A DNA stretch of 5,068 nucleotides from Actinomycetota bacterium (GTDB lineage Bacteria > Actinomycetota > Acidimicrobiia > IMCC26256): NCBI GenBank assembly GCA_009702955.1, contig WLHA01000131.1:1-5068 (forward strand), given 5' to 3'. Below, piece after piece: positions 1 to 5,068 of the stretch. The position numbers and the translations under genes are program-made. Below the pieces are notes generated by a model. That model saw only the letters and a list, made by a program, of their open reading frames with translations. It was not told where the DNA came from and did no database searches. Position 1 is the stretch's first letter. Each line of letters opens with the position of its first letter.

Positions 1-607
1 CGGCAAGAGTGCACCCCATCGCCCATGCAAGCATTGAGACTCTATTGGGGCGTGCGCCGTTGAGAGAGGCAAGCGCTCGATCATCTACCACCGCGCGCAT
101 CGCTACACCTGTGCGCGTTAGGCGAAGGAATAGCCAGAGTGAGAAGGCCACTATTACCGCTACAGCAATGGTGACTAATTGCTGACCTGTGATTCGAGTG
201 TCTGCAAGCGAAAAATAATGGCCACTAAAAAATGGGGGGACGTTACGGCTGACGCCAGGCTTCCAAATCCAGTTCGCTAATCCGATTAGCCCGACCAAGA
301 GTCCGATTGAGACGACGAGCCTCGTGGCCTCAGTCGTGTCTTCAAGGCCTCTCATAATTGCAGTATCGATAAACGCACCGATTAGAGGAGCCAACACGAG
401 CAGAGAGAGGAGCAACGCCAGCCAGAGTGGCCATTCCCACGCTACGTACATCTGCCAAAAAGCAAACGCACAGATCATCCCGATTGCGCCCTGAGCGAAG
501 TTGAAAATCCCAGTCGTCGTATAGGTAAGTACCAAGCCGCTGGCAATGATCGCGTAAATGGCCCCGGTGCTCAGCCCTACGATCGTGAATGTGAGGAACT
601 TATCCAA
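1..607 (-). CDS. livH: LivH-family branched-chain amino acid-type ABC transporter permease, 3' part cut off by the window edge
   Basis: This is an inner-membrane permease of the HAAT (branched-chain amino acid-type) ABC importers; it would pair with a LivM-type permease and LivF/LivG ATPases that are not in view. My reading gives 202 residues before the left edge. Visible hydrophobic segments are about residues 4-29, 39-55, 59-85, 94-115 and 143-163. Diagnostic LivH stretches are GLVLTYTTTGIFNFAQGAIG (24-43) and the cytoplasmic loop RTGVAMRAVVDDRALASLNG (165-184), which in this family contacts the ATPase. Known LivH proteins are about 290-310 residues, so roughly a third is missing; a fusion to LivM or an ATPase cannot be excluded. 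No ATG is available. I chose the second of two tandem TTG codons because a GGAGG lies 5 nt upstream. It follows the solute-binding protein gene by 119 nt on the same strand, so both are probably one transcript. The substrate cannot be read from the permease. Confidence 0.93.
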   Translation of the reverse strand, partial: MDKFLTFTIVGLSTGAIYAIIASGLVLTYTTTGIFNFAQGAIGMICAFAFWQMYVAWEWPLWLALLLSLLVLAPLIGAFIDTAIMRGLEDTTEATRLVVSIGLLVGLIGLANWIWKPGVSRNVPPFFSGHYFSLADTRITGQQLVTIAVAVIVAFSLWLFLRLTRTGVAMRAVVDDRALASLNGARPNRVSMLAWAMGCTLA

Positions 608-612
608 CAATG

Positions 613-617
613 CCTCC
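613..617 (-). promoter_or_regulatory. Shine-Dalgarno site deciding the TTG start of the permease gene
   Basis: GGAGG on the minus strand sits 5 nt before the TTG at 605-607 and only 2 nt before the TTG at 608-610. The spacing favours the downstream TTG. No ATG or GTG near the beginning of the conserved DKFLTFTIVG segment competes with it. Confidence 0.7.
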
Positions 618-627
618 GGGGCGGAAG

Positions 628-651
628 TGGGGCCGGATTTCTCCGGCCCCA
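628..651 (-). promoter_or_regulatory. Strong intercistronic hairpin with GAAA tetraloop between binding protein and permease genes
   Basis: Read on the minus strand, TGGGGCCGGA and TCCGGCCCCA form a perfect 10-bp, GC-rich stem around a GAAA loop, a GNRA-type tetraloop. It begins 75 nt after the binding-protein stop and ends 20 nt before the permease start, leaving the GGAGG ribosome site free. The downstream flank (ACTTCC) has no T-run, so it is not a classic intrinsic terminator. Stable hairpins after binding-protein genes are known, for example downstream of malE, to protect the upstream mRNA from 3' decay or reduce downstream expression, which gives more binding protein than permease. That role here is inference; the stem itself is read directly. 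Confidence 0.7.
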
Positions 652-661
652 AAGCATCCCC

Positions 662-673
662 CTACTTAAGTAG
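662..673. repeat. 12-bp perfect palindrome CTACTTAAGTAG
   Basis: CTACTTAAGTAG equals its own reverse complement. It lies in the 119-nt gap between the binding protein and permease genes, just upstream (in transcription) of the GAAA-loop hairpin. Its minus-strand half CTTAAGTAG is repeated exactly at the end of the binding-protein gene (727-735), 65 bp away. It could be a protein-binding site, a remnant of a local duplication, or chance in an AT-richer spacer. I cannot assign a regulator. Confidence 0.45.
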
Positions 674-726
674 TAGGTCGTGCGAGTAATTAACTTCTTG
701 TTCTAAATTCTTGTAGCCGTTGACGA

Positions 727-735
727 CTACTTAAG
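727..735 (-). repeat. Direct repeat of CTTAAGTAG covering the stop codon of the binding-protein gene
   Basis: The last two sense codons and stop of the binding-protein gene (CTT AAG TAG, encoding Leu-Lys-stop) recur as an identical 9-mer at 662-670 in the following spacer. The 65-bp offset is not a multiple of three. Both copies are preceded by GACCT, directly here and with ACTA inserted in the spacer copy. Confidence 0.4.
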
Positions 736-2121
736 GTCGGAGATTGACTTGCCTACATCAGCAAGCTTTGTTCCTTTTCCGTAGTCACCCTTAAGCGTCA
801 AAATATTGCCGTCGGTGCAGTTGAAGATTGAATCATTTGCATCAATGTCTTGGAGCGTGAACCCCTTGGGGTTTGCGAGCAGAACCGAGAAACACTCAGT
901 TGACTTCTGGTCACGAATATTCATCGCAGCGTGGAGTCCGCCACCGGTCCATGTAGTGCTACCGATGCGCTTCGACTCATCCAAGAGGCACTTTGCTGTG
1001 ACCTTATTCCCGCATGCCTTCACTGAACGAGCAAAGAGAATCCAGGAAGAGAATGCTTGAACTCCCAAGTAGGTCTTGGCCTTGGCGCTTGGAAGGTACT
1101 CCTTGTAAAGGTCTAGATACTGCTGTGTAGCAGGGTTCTCTGAGGCCTTCTCAAATGGGTACACAGTGCTTCTCACATATGTGTTGGCAATCGACCCGCC
1201 ACCAGTTGCTTGGAGCTTCTGGTCGTAATGATTCGCGTCAGCTCTAATCCAATCGAGCTTGTAGCCGATATCTGCGAGACCAACCTCAAGCTTCGCAAGG
1301 TTCTCGGGCTCGCCTGTCCAGAGAATCCCCTTGATTCCCTTCGACTTAATCGTCTGAGCGATGGGGGCCCATGTGGGCTCTCCAGCGGCGTTGTACTGAG
1401 CATCGTAAATAACCTTCATTCCCTGAGACTCTGCGCCCTCAATCGCTTGATCCTTAACGAGGATTGTTGAGGGGAGCGATCCGGTTAGGGCGCCAACTTT
1501 GTTCACTGAATCAGGGAACTGCTCAGCTAGCCACTTGTAGTCACCGACAGGGAGCGTGTCGAGAGGGTTGGGCACGACTTGGACCATGAGGTCTGCGCCA
1601 CGAGCTTGTGTGCTCACAACGAATCCTGCAATATCTGGGAGCAAGCACTCAAGCCTGTCCTTCTGGCCTACGTCATCAAATACTGCGCCGCCACCGACTA
1701 GAGAGAAGTCGTTCTGGCATGCCTCGAGAATGCGTGCGCGGTACTCAGTGAGCTTTGCATCCAGGAGGTCAACCTTGATCTCTCGTCCAGCGATTCCGCC
1801 AGCGGCGTTGCACCATTTGGTGAAGACTGTTGCAGAGTCGAATAGTTCTTGATTGAGTCCGGGGCGACCCTGGAAGCCTGGGTCGGCGACTGTTCCAACT
1901 CGAATCTCTGTGTCAGTAACGCCTCGAGCGGTTGCGCCCTTAGCGTTACCCGGCCCACAGATATCAGTTAGCGAACCAAAGGCACCGCTCGCAGCGGGAG
2001 TGTTTCCGCCACCGGTGGTACCGGCGTTTTCTGGGCCGGAGTCGCTTCTGCTACATCCCGCAGCAACAAGTGCTAAAGCGGTGGCGCAGATAACTGTTTT
2101 AACAAAGAACTTGGATTGCAT
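727..2121 (-). CDS. Lipoprotein solute-binding protein of a branched-chain amino acid-type (HAAT) ABC importer
   Basis: This is the extracytoplasmic, lipid-anchored receptor that would deliver substrate to the LivH-type permease encoded next. The 464-residue protein starts with a basic N-region, a hydrophobic core (about 8-21) and a lipobox ending VAAGC, with the lipidated cysteine at 23. A flexible Gly/Ser/Thr/Pro-rich linker (about 24-50) leads into a two-lobed periplasmic-binding-protein-type-1 fold (Peripla_BP_6 class). The segment GVTDTEIRVGTVAD (67-80) and the WCNAAGGIAGREI region (103-115) are typical of that class. The ATG is supported by AGGGGG 6 nt upstream and by the correctly placed signal peptide. 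The mature domain holds eight cysteines (55, 104, 135, 159, 370, 378, 410, 435), enough for four disulfides. It follows the Rieske gene by 145 nt and precedes livH by 119 nt, all on one strand. Members of this family bind amino acids, amides, urea, aromatic acids and other carboxylates, so the ligand is open. Its place beside steroid-type genes makes a steroid or side-chain acid possible, as inference only. Confidence 0.92.
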   Translation of the reverse strand: MQSKFFVKTVICATALALVAAGCSRSDSGPENAGTTGGGNTPAASGAFGSLTDICGPGNAKGATARGVTDTEIRVGTVADPGFQGRPGLNQELFDSATVFTKWCNAAGGIAGREIKVDLLDAKLTEYRARILEACQNDFSLVGGGAVFDDVGQKDRLECLLPDIAGFVVSTQARGADLMVQVVPNPLDTLPVGDYKWLAEQFPDSVNKVGALTGSLPSTILVKDQAIEGAESQGMKVIYDAQYNAAGEPTWAPIAQTIKSKGIKGILWTGEPENLAKLEVGLADIGYKLDWIRADANHYDQKLQATGGGSIANTYVRSTVYPFEKASENPATQQYLDLYKEYLPSAKAKTYLGVQAFSSWILFARSVKACGNKVTAKCLLDESKRIGSTTWTGGGLHAAMNIRDQKSTECFSVLLANPKGFTLQDIDANDSIFNCTDGNILTLKGDYGKGTKLADVGKSISDLK

Positions 2122-2127
2122 CTATTT

Positions 2128-2133
2128 CCCCCT
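2128..2133 (-). promoter_or_regulatory. Shine-Dalgarno site of the binding-protein gene
   Basis: AGGGGG on the minus strand lies 6 nt before the ATG at 2119-2121. It is purine-rich and well spaced, fitting a highly expressed binding protein. Just upstream, 2140-2151 reads CGCCGCTCGGCG on the minus strand, a short self-complementary element (4-bp stem with a GCTC loop) whose significance is unclear. Confidence 0.65.
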
Positions 2134-2166
2134 AAATGACGCCGAGCGGCGAGGGCTTGAGTATCG

Positions 2167-2210
2167 CAGGATTACGGGCCCTATGCGAGGCAAGGAGGGG
2201 AATAATCCTG
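2167..2210. repeat. 8-bp inverted repeat in the leader of the binding-protein gene
   Basis: On the plus strand CAGGATTA (2167-2174) is matched by its exact reverse complement TAATCCTG (2203-2210), with 28 nt between. It lies in the 145-nt gap before the binding-protein gene, 46-89 nt upstream of its start. It could be a two-half-site operator or a leader stem. An arm match of this length in a gap this size can also occur by chance at moderate probability. I found no convincing -35/-10 pair around it. Confidence 0.35.
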
Positions 2211-2230
2211 ATCTCTTCCATTATTTTGTG

Positions 2231-2246
2231 GGCACCTGCCGGCGCC
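2231..2246 (-). terminator. Short hairpin just downstream of the Rieske gene; weak terminator or leader element
   Basis: The minus-strand RNA reads GGCGCC, loop GGCA, GGUGCC: a 6-bp stem with one G-U pair, 20 nt after the Rieske stop codon. It is preceded by AAAA and followed by CACAAAATAA, so there is no U-tract on this strand and termination would be inefficient at best. The plus strand has a TTTT after the stem but carries an A-C mismatch, and no plus-strand gene ends here. It may mark the boundary between the catabolic genes and the transporter genes without fully separating them. Confidence 0.3.
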
Positions 2247-2266
2247 TTTTCCCTAAGGACTCGGAA

Positions 2267-3274
2267 TTAACTCAGGTTTGAATGGAAGCGCTGAGCCCAA
2301 CGGCGGTACTCGAGGATCGGCCCGTCAACATCAGAGAGCGCAGGGCTCTCTATGTACGCCTTGTTCTCCCAAATCGGGATGTCCTCTCTGGCCTGCTCAT
2401 CAATGTGCCCTGTATAAACCAGAGCAAGTGCGCGTGCCTCCTCCTCGCTGCTCTCACCGTATCCAGTTCTTCTCACTGTGAAGTAGAACCGCAGTTCACA
2501 TTGGTTGACATCGATGGGGGTTTGAGTAGCGACGAGCAGAGTATCTACGAATCCTCTAAACCGTGTCGCAGAGAAGCCGGGGCCATATTGGTGTATCTCT
2601 ATCTCGCCTGGAAAATCCCCGTAAGGCGTAATCAACAGCAAACGGGAGAGTATTCGAGCAATATCAGAGGTGGTGTCGTACTCAATTATCTCTGGCGGCA
2701 CCTTATTTAAATGCACACTGGGAAAATGGCAACGGTCGACAGCGTTCTCCCCCATCTCCTGCACCGAGGTATTCACAATGTATGACGAGACGATGTAGGG
2801 CAGGAACTCAGGGTCAAGCACCTCGGGTAATTCCGGAATATCAAAAGTCGGTGCTGATCCTTCGGGGTGGATCCACGCCAGAACAAACCCATTGCGCTCC
2901 ACTACAGGGTGCGTCAAAAGTTGCGCTCGACCATTCGTGCGATCGCTATATGGAATGTCGCAGTTTTTGCCGCCAGTATCAAAACTCCATCCGTGGAATG
3001 GACATACCAGCGAATCGCCAACAACTCGCCCGCCCATTCCTAAGTGGGCACCGAGATGCGGACAGAAGGCATCTGCACAGACGGCCTCGCCGTCAGCGGT
3101 TCGCCATACGACTAGTTCCCTAGCGCAGGCACGTAGCGCAATTACTTCGCCAGAGTTCAGATCTGCAGAGTCTGCAACACGGAACCACCCAAATGGAATC
3201 GGTATCGATCCAATTGAATCAACGGGTTTCGATGCAGCGCCGCTCACTAGGTCACTCAGGTTTCTTGGCGCCAA
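2267..3274 (-). CDS. Rieske non-heme iron oxygenase, KshA/DAF-36-like (probable steroid or related polycyclic hydroxylase)
   Basis: This is the terminal oxygenase component of a two-part Rieske monooxygenase, expected to take electrons from a separate ferredoxin reductase absent here. The Rieske [2Fe-2S] motif CPH...CPFH uses C71, H73, C91 and H94 (C-x-H-x17-C-x2-H). The mononuclear iron motif is N177-x2-D180-x2-H183-x4-H188, and D298 in EDIPIW is the likely third ligand. The C-terminal segment EDIPIWENKAYIESP followed by DGPILEYRRW closely resembles the end of 3-ketosteroid 9alpha-hydroxylase KshA as I remember it, and also fits the DAF-36/Neverland sterol desaturase branch. At 335 residues it is shorter than KshA (about 386). 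The start is uncertain: the TTG at 3272-3274 directly follows an in-frame TAG and overlaps the upstream gene by 23 nt, with poor ribosome-site matches. GTG at 3245-3247 (V10), 4 nt after the upstream stop, is an alternative that suits translational coupling. Substrate and reaction (hydroxylation or desaturation) are not fixed by the sequence. Confidence 0.9.
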   Translation of the reverse strand: MAPRNLSDLVSGAASKPVDSIGSIPIPFGWFRVADSADLNSGEVIALRACARELVVWRTADGEAVCADAFCPHLGAHLGMGGRVVGDSLVCPFHGWSFDTGGKNCDIPYSDRTNGRAQLLTHPVVERNGFVLAWIHPEGSAPTFDIPELPEVLDPEFLPYIVSSYIVNTSVQEMGENAVDRCHFPSVHLNKVPPEIIEYDTTSDIARILSRLLLITPYGDFPGEIEIHQYGPGFSATRFRGFVDTLLVATQTPIDVNQCELRFYFTVRRTGYGESSEEEARALALVYTGHIDEQAREDIPIWENKAYIESPALSDVDGPILEYRRWAQRFHSNLS

Positions 3275-4418
3275 CTACCCACATGGAGAAGAACTGTGAG
3301 CCTCCGCCATAAGCATGCCCAAGAGCTTTGCCGGTCTTCAGTTCTACCTGATGACCCCCCGCAGCGCCACGCACCTGCTGAGCAACCTCACCAAATCGAA
3401 TCATTCCGGAGGCTCCGATTGGATTGGATGAGAGAACTCCCCCAGATGGGTTCCACGGGATATCTCCGTCGAAGGCTGTGGCGCCCTCTGCAGTTAATTT
3501 CCATCCGTCGCCCTCGGCGCAGAAGCCAAGGTTCTCTAGCCACATCGGCTCGTACCATGAGAACGGAACGTAAACCTCTGCACAGTCGAGATCGCGTCTC
3601 GGGTCAGAGATTCCGGCCTGTCGATACACATCGGCAGCGCAGTCCCTACCTGCTTGAGGGTTGATCTGGTCGCGTCGAGCAAACATTGTCGGCTCGCTGC
3701 GCATCGCCATTCCATGAACCCAAGCAACAGGGTTCGGTGCCGCGGCTGCGACCTTCTCGCTACCCAACACCATCGCCATTGCCCCGTCAGATGATGGGCA
3801 TGTGTCGAGGTACCGCAGTGGATCCCAGAGCAACCAAGACTCCTCAACCATCTTCAACGTGATCTCAGGCATGTGTAGGTGGGCTCGGGGATTTCTAACT
3901 GCGTTGAGTCGGTCTTTTACTGCAACTAGATGCCCGCTCTCTCGAGGCGCACCTGATCGCGTCATATAAGCGCGAATCATCGGAGCAAAGTAACCGCCAG
4001 CTCCCGCAACAAGTGGCGGCGAGAACGGCATAGGAACCGAGAGTCCCCATGTTGCGTTGCTCTCAGATTGCTTCTCATAAGCAACCGTAAGGACGCGTTC
4101 GTGTATTCCGGCTTGTACGAGTTTCGCCGCGACAATCGCTGTTGATCCACCCACACTTCCGGCCGTATGCACACGAAGCATTGGCTTTCCAACTGCACCT
4201 AAAGCATCCGCTAGGTAAAGCTCTGGCATAGCGACGCCCTCAAACATATCTGGGGCCTTACCGACAACTACAGCGTCGATGTCGCTCCATGTCATCCCTG
4301 CATCCTCGAGAGCCTCAACTGCGGCCTCCCGAACTAGACCCGCCATCGATACGTCCTTGCGAGACGAACGATGATGCGTCTGCCCAACACCTACTACTGC
4401 TACAGCGTTCTTTGACAT
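3252..4418 (-). CDS. ltp3: Ltp3-like thiolase-superfamily protein (putative steroid side-chain aldolase/lipid-transfer protein)
   Basis: This 388-residue thiolase-fold protein closely resembles mycobacterial Ltp3 (Rv3523) as I remember it: VVVGKAPDMFEGVAMPEL (50-67), RVHTAGSVGGSTAIVAA (82-98), YEKQSESNATWG (114-125), NPQAGRD (253-259), EVYVPFSWYEPMWLENLGF (281-299), and NPSGGVLSSNPIGASGMIRF (323-342). The ltp3/ltp4 genes of Rhodococcus were shown to be needed for C24-branched sterol side-chain degradation, with an aldol-lyase role proposed. Here the nucleophilic cysteine of true thiolases is absent (no Cys before C207; the aligned site is about G87/S88). The GHPxGxSG histidine is N332 and the C-terminal CxGGG cysteine is Y370 in HAYGGGS. 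This argues against Claisen thiolysis. Tyr283, Tyr289 and Tyr370 are candidate catalytic tyrosines, by analogy with the Ltp2 aldolase. The ATG has AAGGTGA 6 nt upstream, and the Ltp4-like stop is 2 nt before it, so the pair is co-translated and probably works as a complex. Generic annotation would be acetyl-CoA acetyltransferase, which I think misleads. Confidence 0.87.
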   Translation of the reverse strand: MSKNAVAVVGVGQTHHRSSRKDVSMAGLVREAAVEALEDAGMTWSDIDAVVVGKAPDMFEGVAMPELYLADALGAVGKPMLRVHTAGSVGGSTAIVAAKLVQAGIHERVLTVAYEKQSESNATWGLSVPMPFSPPLVAGAGGYFAPMIRAYMTRSGAPRESGHLVAVKDRLNAVRNPRAHLHMPEITLKMVEESWLLWDPLRYLDTCPSSDGAMAMVLGSEKVAAAAPNPVAWVHGMAMRSEPTMFARRDQINPQAGRDCAADVYRQAGISDPRRDLDCAEVYVPFSWYEPMWLENLGFCAEGDGWKLTAEGATAFDGDIPWNPSGGVLSSNPIGASGMIRFGEVAQQVRGAAGGHQVELKTGKALGHAYGGGSQFFSMWVVGAKKPE

Positions 4419-4420
4419 CT

Positions 4421-5068
4421 CTATTCACCTTCCAAAACGCATACGAGGTTCTGCTGCAATCCAGGCCCGGATGTTGCATGGGCAACACCTCGGTTCGCGG
4501 TTCCATCCATGATGCGTCGCGCAACCTCACCGATTCTCACGAGACCAGCCGACATAATCCCGTTGGCCGCCAATGGACCTCCGGATGGGTTCACAATGGA
4601 GGGATCAACACCGAGTGCTTCGCTGAGAATCAAGACCTCGTGACTGAACTGAGCATGTACCTCAGCGACATCTATCGGCCCTGAAGCAACACCAGCATGC
4701 TTCGCAGCGAGCGCTGTCGATTCAGAGCGAGTTAGATCGCGCGCTCCGAGCGAATGCGGCTCGATTCGATGGTCTAATCCGCGTATCCAAGCTGGTCGCT
4801 TGTTAACACTACGAGCGAGGTCACCCGCCGCTAGCACGATCACCGCAACGCCATCCGTTGTGGGAAAAATATCTGCATCTCGCAGTGGAGAGGCGACATG
4901 AGGTGCAGCAAGCAACTCCTCAATTGTTGGCTCACCAGACCTAACCGCCTGAGGCGTGCTGCGCGCGTTTCGCATCGCCTGCGCCACTACCTCAGCAAGA
5001 TCACGTTCGCTACGGCCGCTTGACTCGAGGTACGCACGCGCTTGAAGTGCAGCGACATCAACCATCGA
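4421..5068 (-). CDS. ltp4: Ltp4-like thiolase-superfamily protein, C-terminal part only (5' end beyond the window)
   Basis: The frame stays open to the right edge. The ATG at 5063-5065 is preceded by an in-frame serine codon, and the visible 215 codons begin inside a thiolase fold, so this is an internal Met and an estimated 130-150 N-terminal residues are missing (mycobacterial Ltp4 is about 354 residues). Residues are counted from that internal Met. Visible thiolase-fold landmarks are FPTTDGVAVIVLAAGD (67-82), IDVAEVHAQFSHEVLILSEALG (131-152, the helix before the third motif), VNPSGGPLAANGIMSAGLVR (158-177) and HATSGPGLQQNLVCVLEG near the C-terminus. Relative to real thiolases, the GHPxGxSG histidine is replaced (ANGIMSAG) and the terminal CxGGG cysteine is missing (ATSGPGL). 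It may therefore be a non-catalytic or repurposed partner of the Ltp3-like protein. Ltp4 and Ltp3 are adjacent in this order in mycobacterial sterol clusters, preceded by a DUF35 protein gene that would lie just right of this window. The nucleophile region cannot be checked here. Confidence 0.82.
   Translation of the reverse strand, partial: SMVDVAALQARAYLESSGRSERDLAEVVAQAMRNARSTPQAVRSGEPTIEELLAAPHVASPLRDADIFPTTDGVAVIVLAAGDLARSVNKRPAWIRGLDHRIEPHSLGARDLTRSESTALAAKHAGVASGPIDVAEVHAQFSHEVLILSEALGVDPSIVNPSGGPLAANGIMSAGLVRIGEVARRIMDGTANRGVAHATSGPGLQQNLVCVLEGE
4425..4431 (-). promoter_or_regulatory. Shine-Dalgarno site of the Ltp3-like gene, inside the end of the Ltp4-like gene
   Basis: AAGGTGA on the minus strand lies 6 nt before the ATG at 4416-4418. 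It encodes part of the final Glu-Gly-Glu of the upstream protein. This embedding, with a 2-nt intergenic gap, indicates translational coupling and near-equal production of the two proteins. Confidence 0.7.

Noticed and set aside
727..735. Programmed -1 frameshift at the end of the binding-protein gene into the open frame in the spacer
   Set aside because: The bases around the stop (C CTT AAG TAG) do not form a slippery heptamer, and in the -1 frame the slipped tRNA would have to pair with TAA.
806..1852. Other plus-strand open frames opposite the binding-protein gene
   Set aside because: They are antisense shadows of a clear lipoprotein gene with signal peptide and family motifs, and have no protein-like features of their own.
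2216..2228. Possible -10 promoter box (AATAAT on the minus strand) before the binding-protein gene
   Set aside because: It matches five of six consensus bases, but no acceptable -35 hexamer sits 16-18 nt upstream; that region is the GC-rich hairpin.
2231..2253. Possible plus-strand intrinsic terminator (stem followed by TTTT)
   Set aside because: The plus-strand stem contains an A-C mismatch, the T-run is only four bases, and no plus-strand gene ends there.
2122..2266. KstR-type operator for cholesterol regulon control
   Set aside because: I looked for the TAGAACA...TGTTCTA type of palindrome in the gap and did not see it. The only inverted repeat there is unrelated.
1853..2710. Plus-strand open frames (about 142 codons each) across the binding-protein/Rieske junction
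   Set aside because: They run antisense through well-supported genes and their translations show no recognisable domain and look like low-complexity shadow sequence. The AAGGAGGGG at 2190-2198 on the plus strand leads to no plausible gene.
3252..4418. Ordinary acetyl-CoA acetyltransferase
   Set aside because: The nucleophilic cysteine, the GHP histidine and the terminal CxGGG cysteine are all replaced, and the match to Ltp3 motifs is much stronger.

Overview
All convincing genes lie on the minus strand, so transcription runs right to left: a truncated Ltp4-like thiolase-superfamily gene, an Ltp3-like gene, a KshA/DAF-36-type Rieske oxygenase, an amino-acid-type ABC lipoprotein and the start of its LivH-family permease. 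Base composition counted on two sample lines is 48% and 62% G+C, so roughly mid-50s. The Ltp4-Ltp3 order (known from actinobacterial sterol catabolism clusters), the TTG starts and a style of solute-binding protein I associate with Acidimicrobiia suggest an actinobacterium, perhaps a planktonic acidimicrobial lineage of moderate GC. This taxonomic reading is inference.

Right part (about 2267-5068): three tightly packed genes. The Ltp4-like stop and the Ltp3-like start are 2 nt apart, and the Rieske gene overlaps the Ltp3-like gene or starts 4 nt after it. Both thiolase-fold proteins have lost visible thiolase catalytic residues, as expected of steroid side-chain aldolase-type (Ltp) proteins. 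The Rieske protein has complete [2Fe-2S] and mononuclear iron motifs and a C-terminus resembling 3-ketosteroid 9alpha-hydroxylase. Together they look like a piece of a sterol or related polycyclic/isoprenoid degradation operon. The DUF35 partner and the Rieske reductase would have to be outside the window.

Left part (1-2266): a 145-nt gap, with a small hairpin and an 8-bp inverted repeat, precedes a 464-residue lipoprotein of the branched-chain amino acid (HAAT) binding-protein class. After it comes a 119-nt gap holding a 12-bp palindrome and a perfect 10-bp stem capped by GAAA, then a LivH-type permease running off the left edge. The co-directional layout suggests the transporter may import the compound degraded by the right-hand genes. 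The 145-nt gap also leaves room for separate transcription. No gene-free stretch exceeds 300 bases, and I see no RNA genes, CRISPR array or mobile element. The system is a variant of known parts. The most useful leads are the candidate transporter-catabolism link, the repurposed active sites and the intercistronic hairpin.
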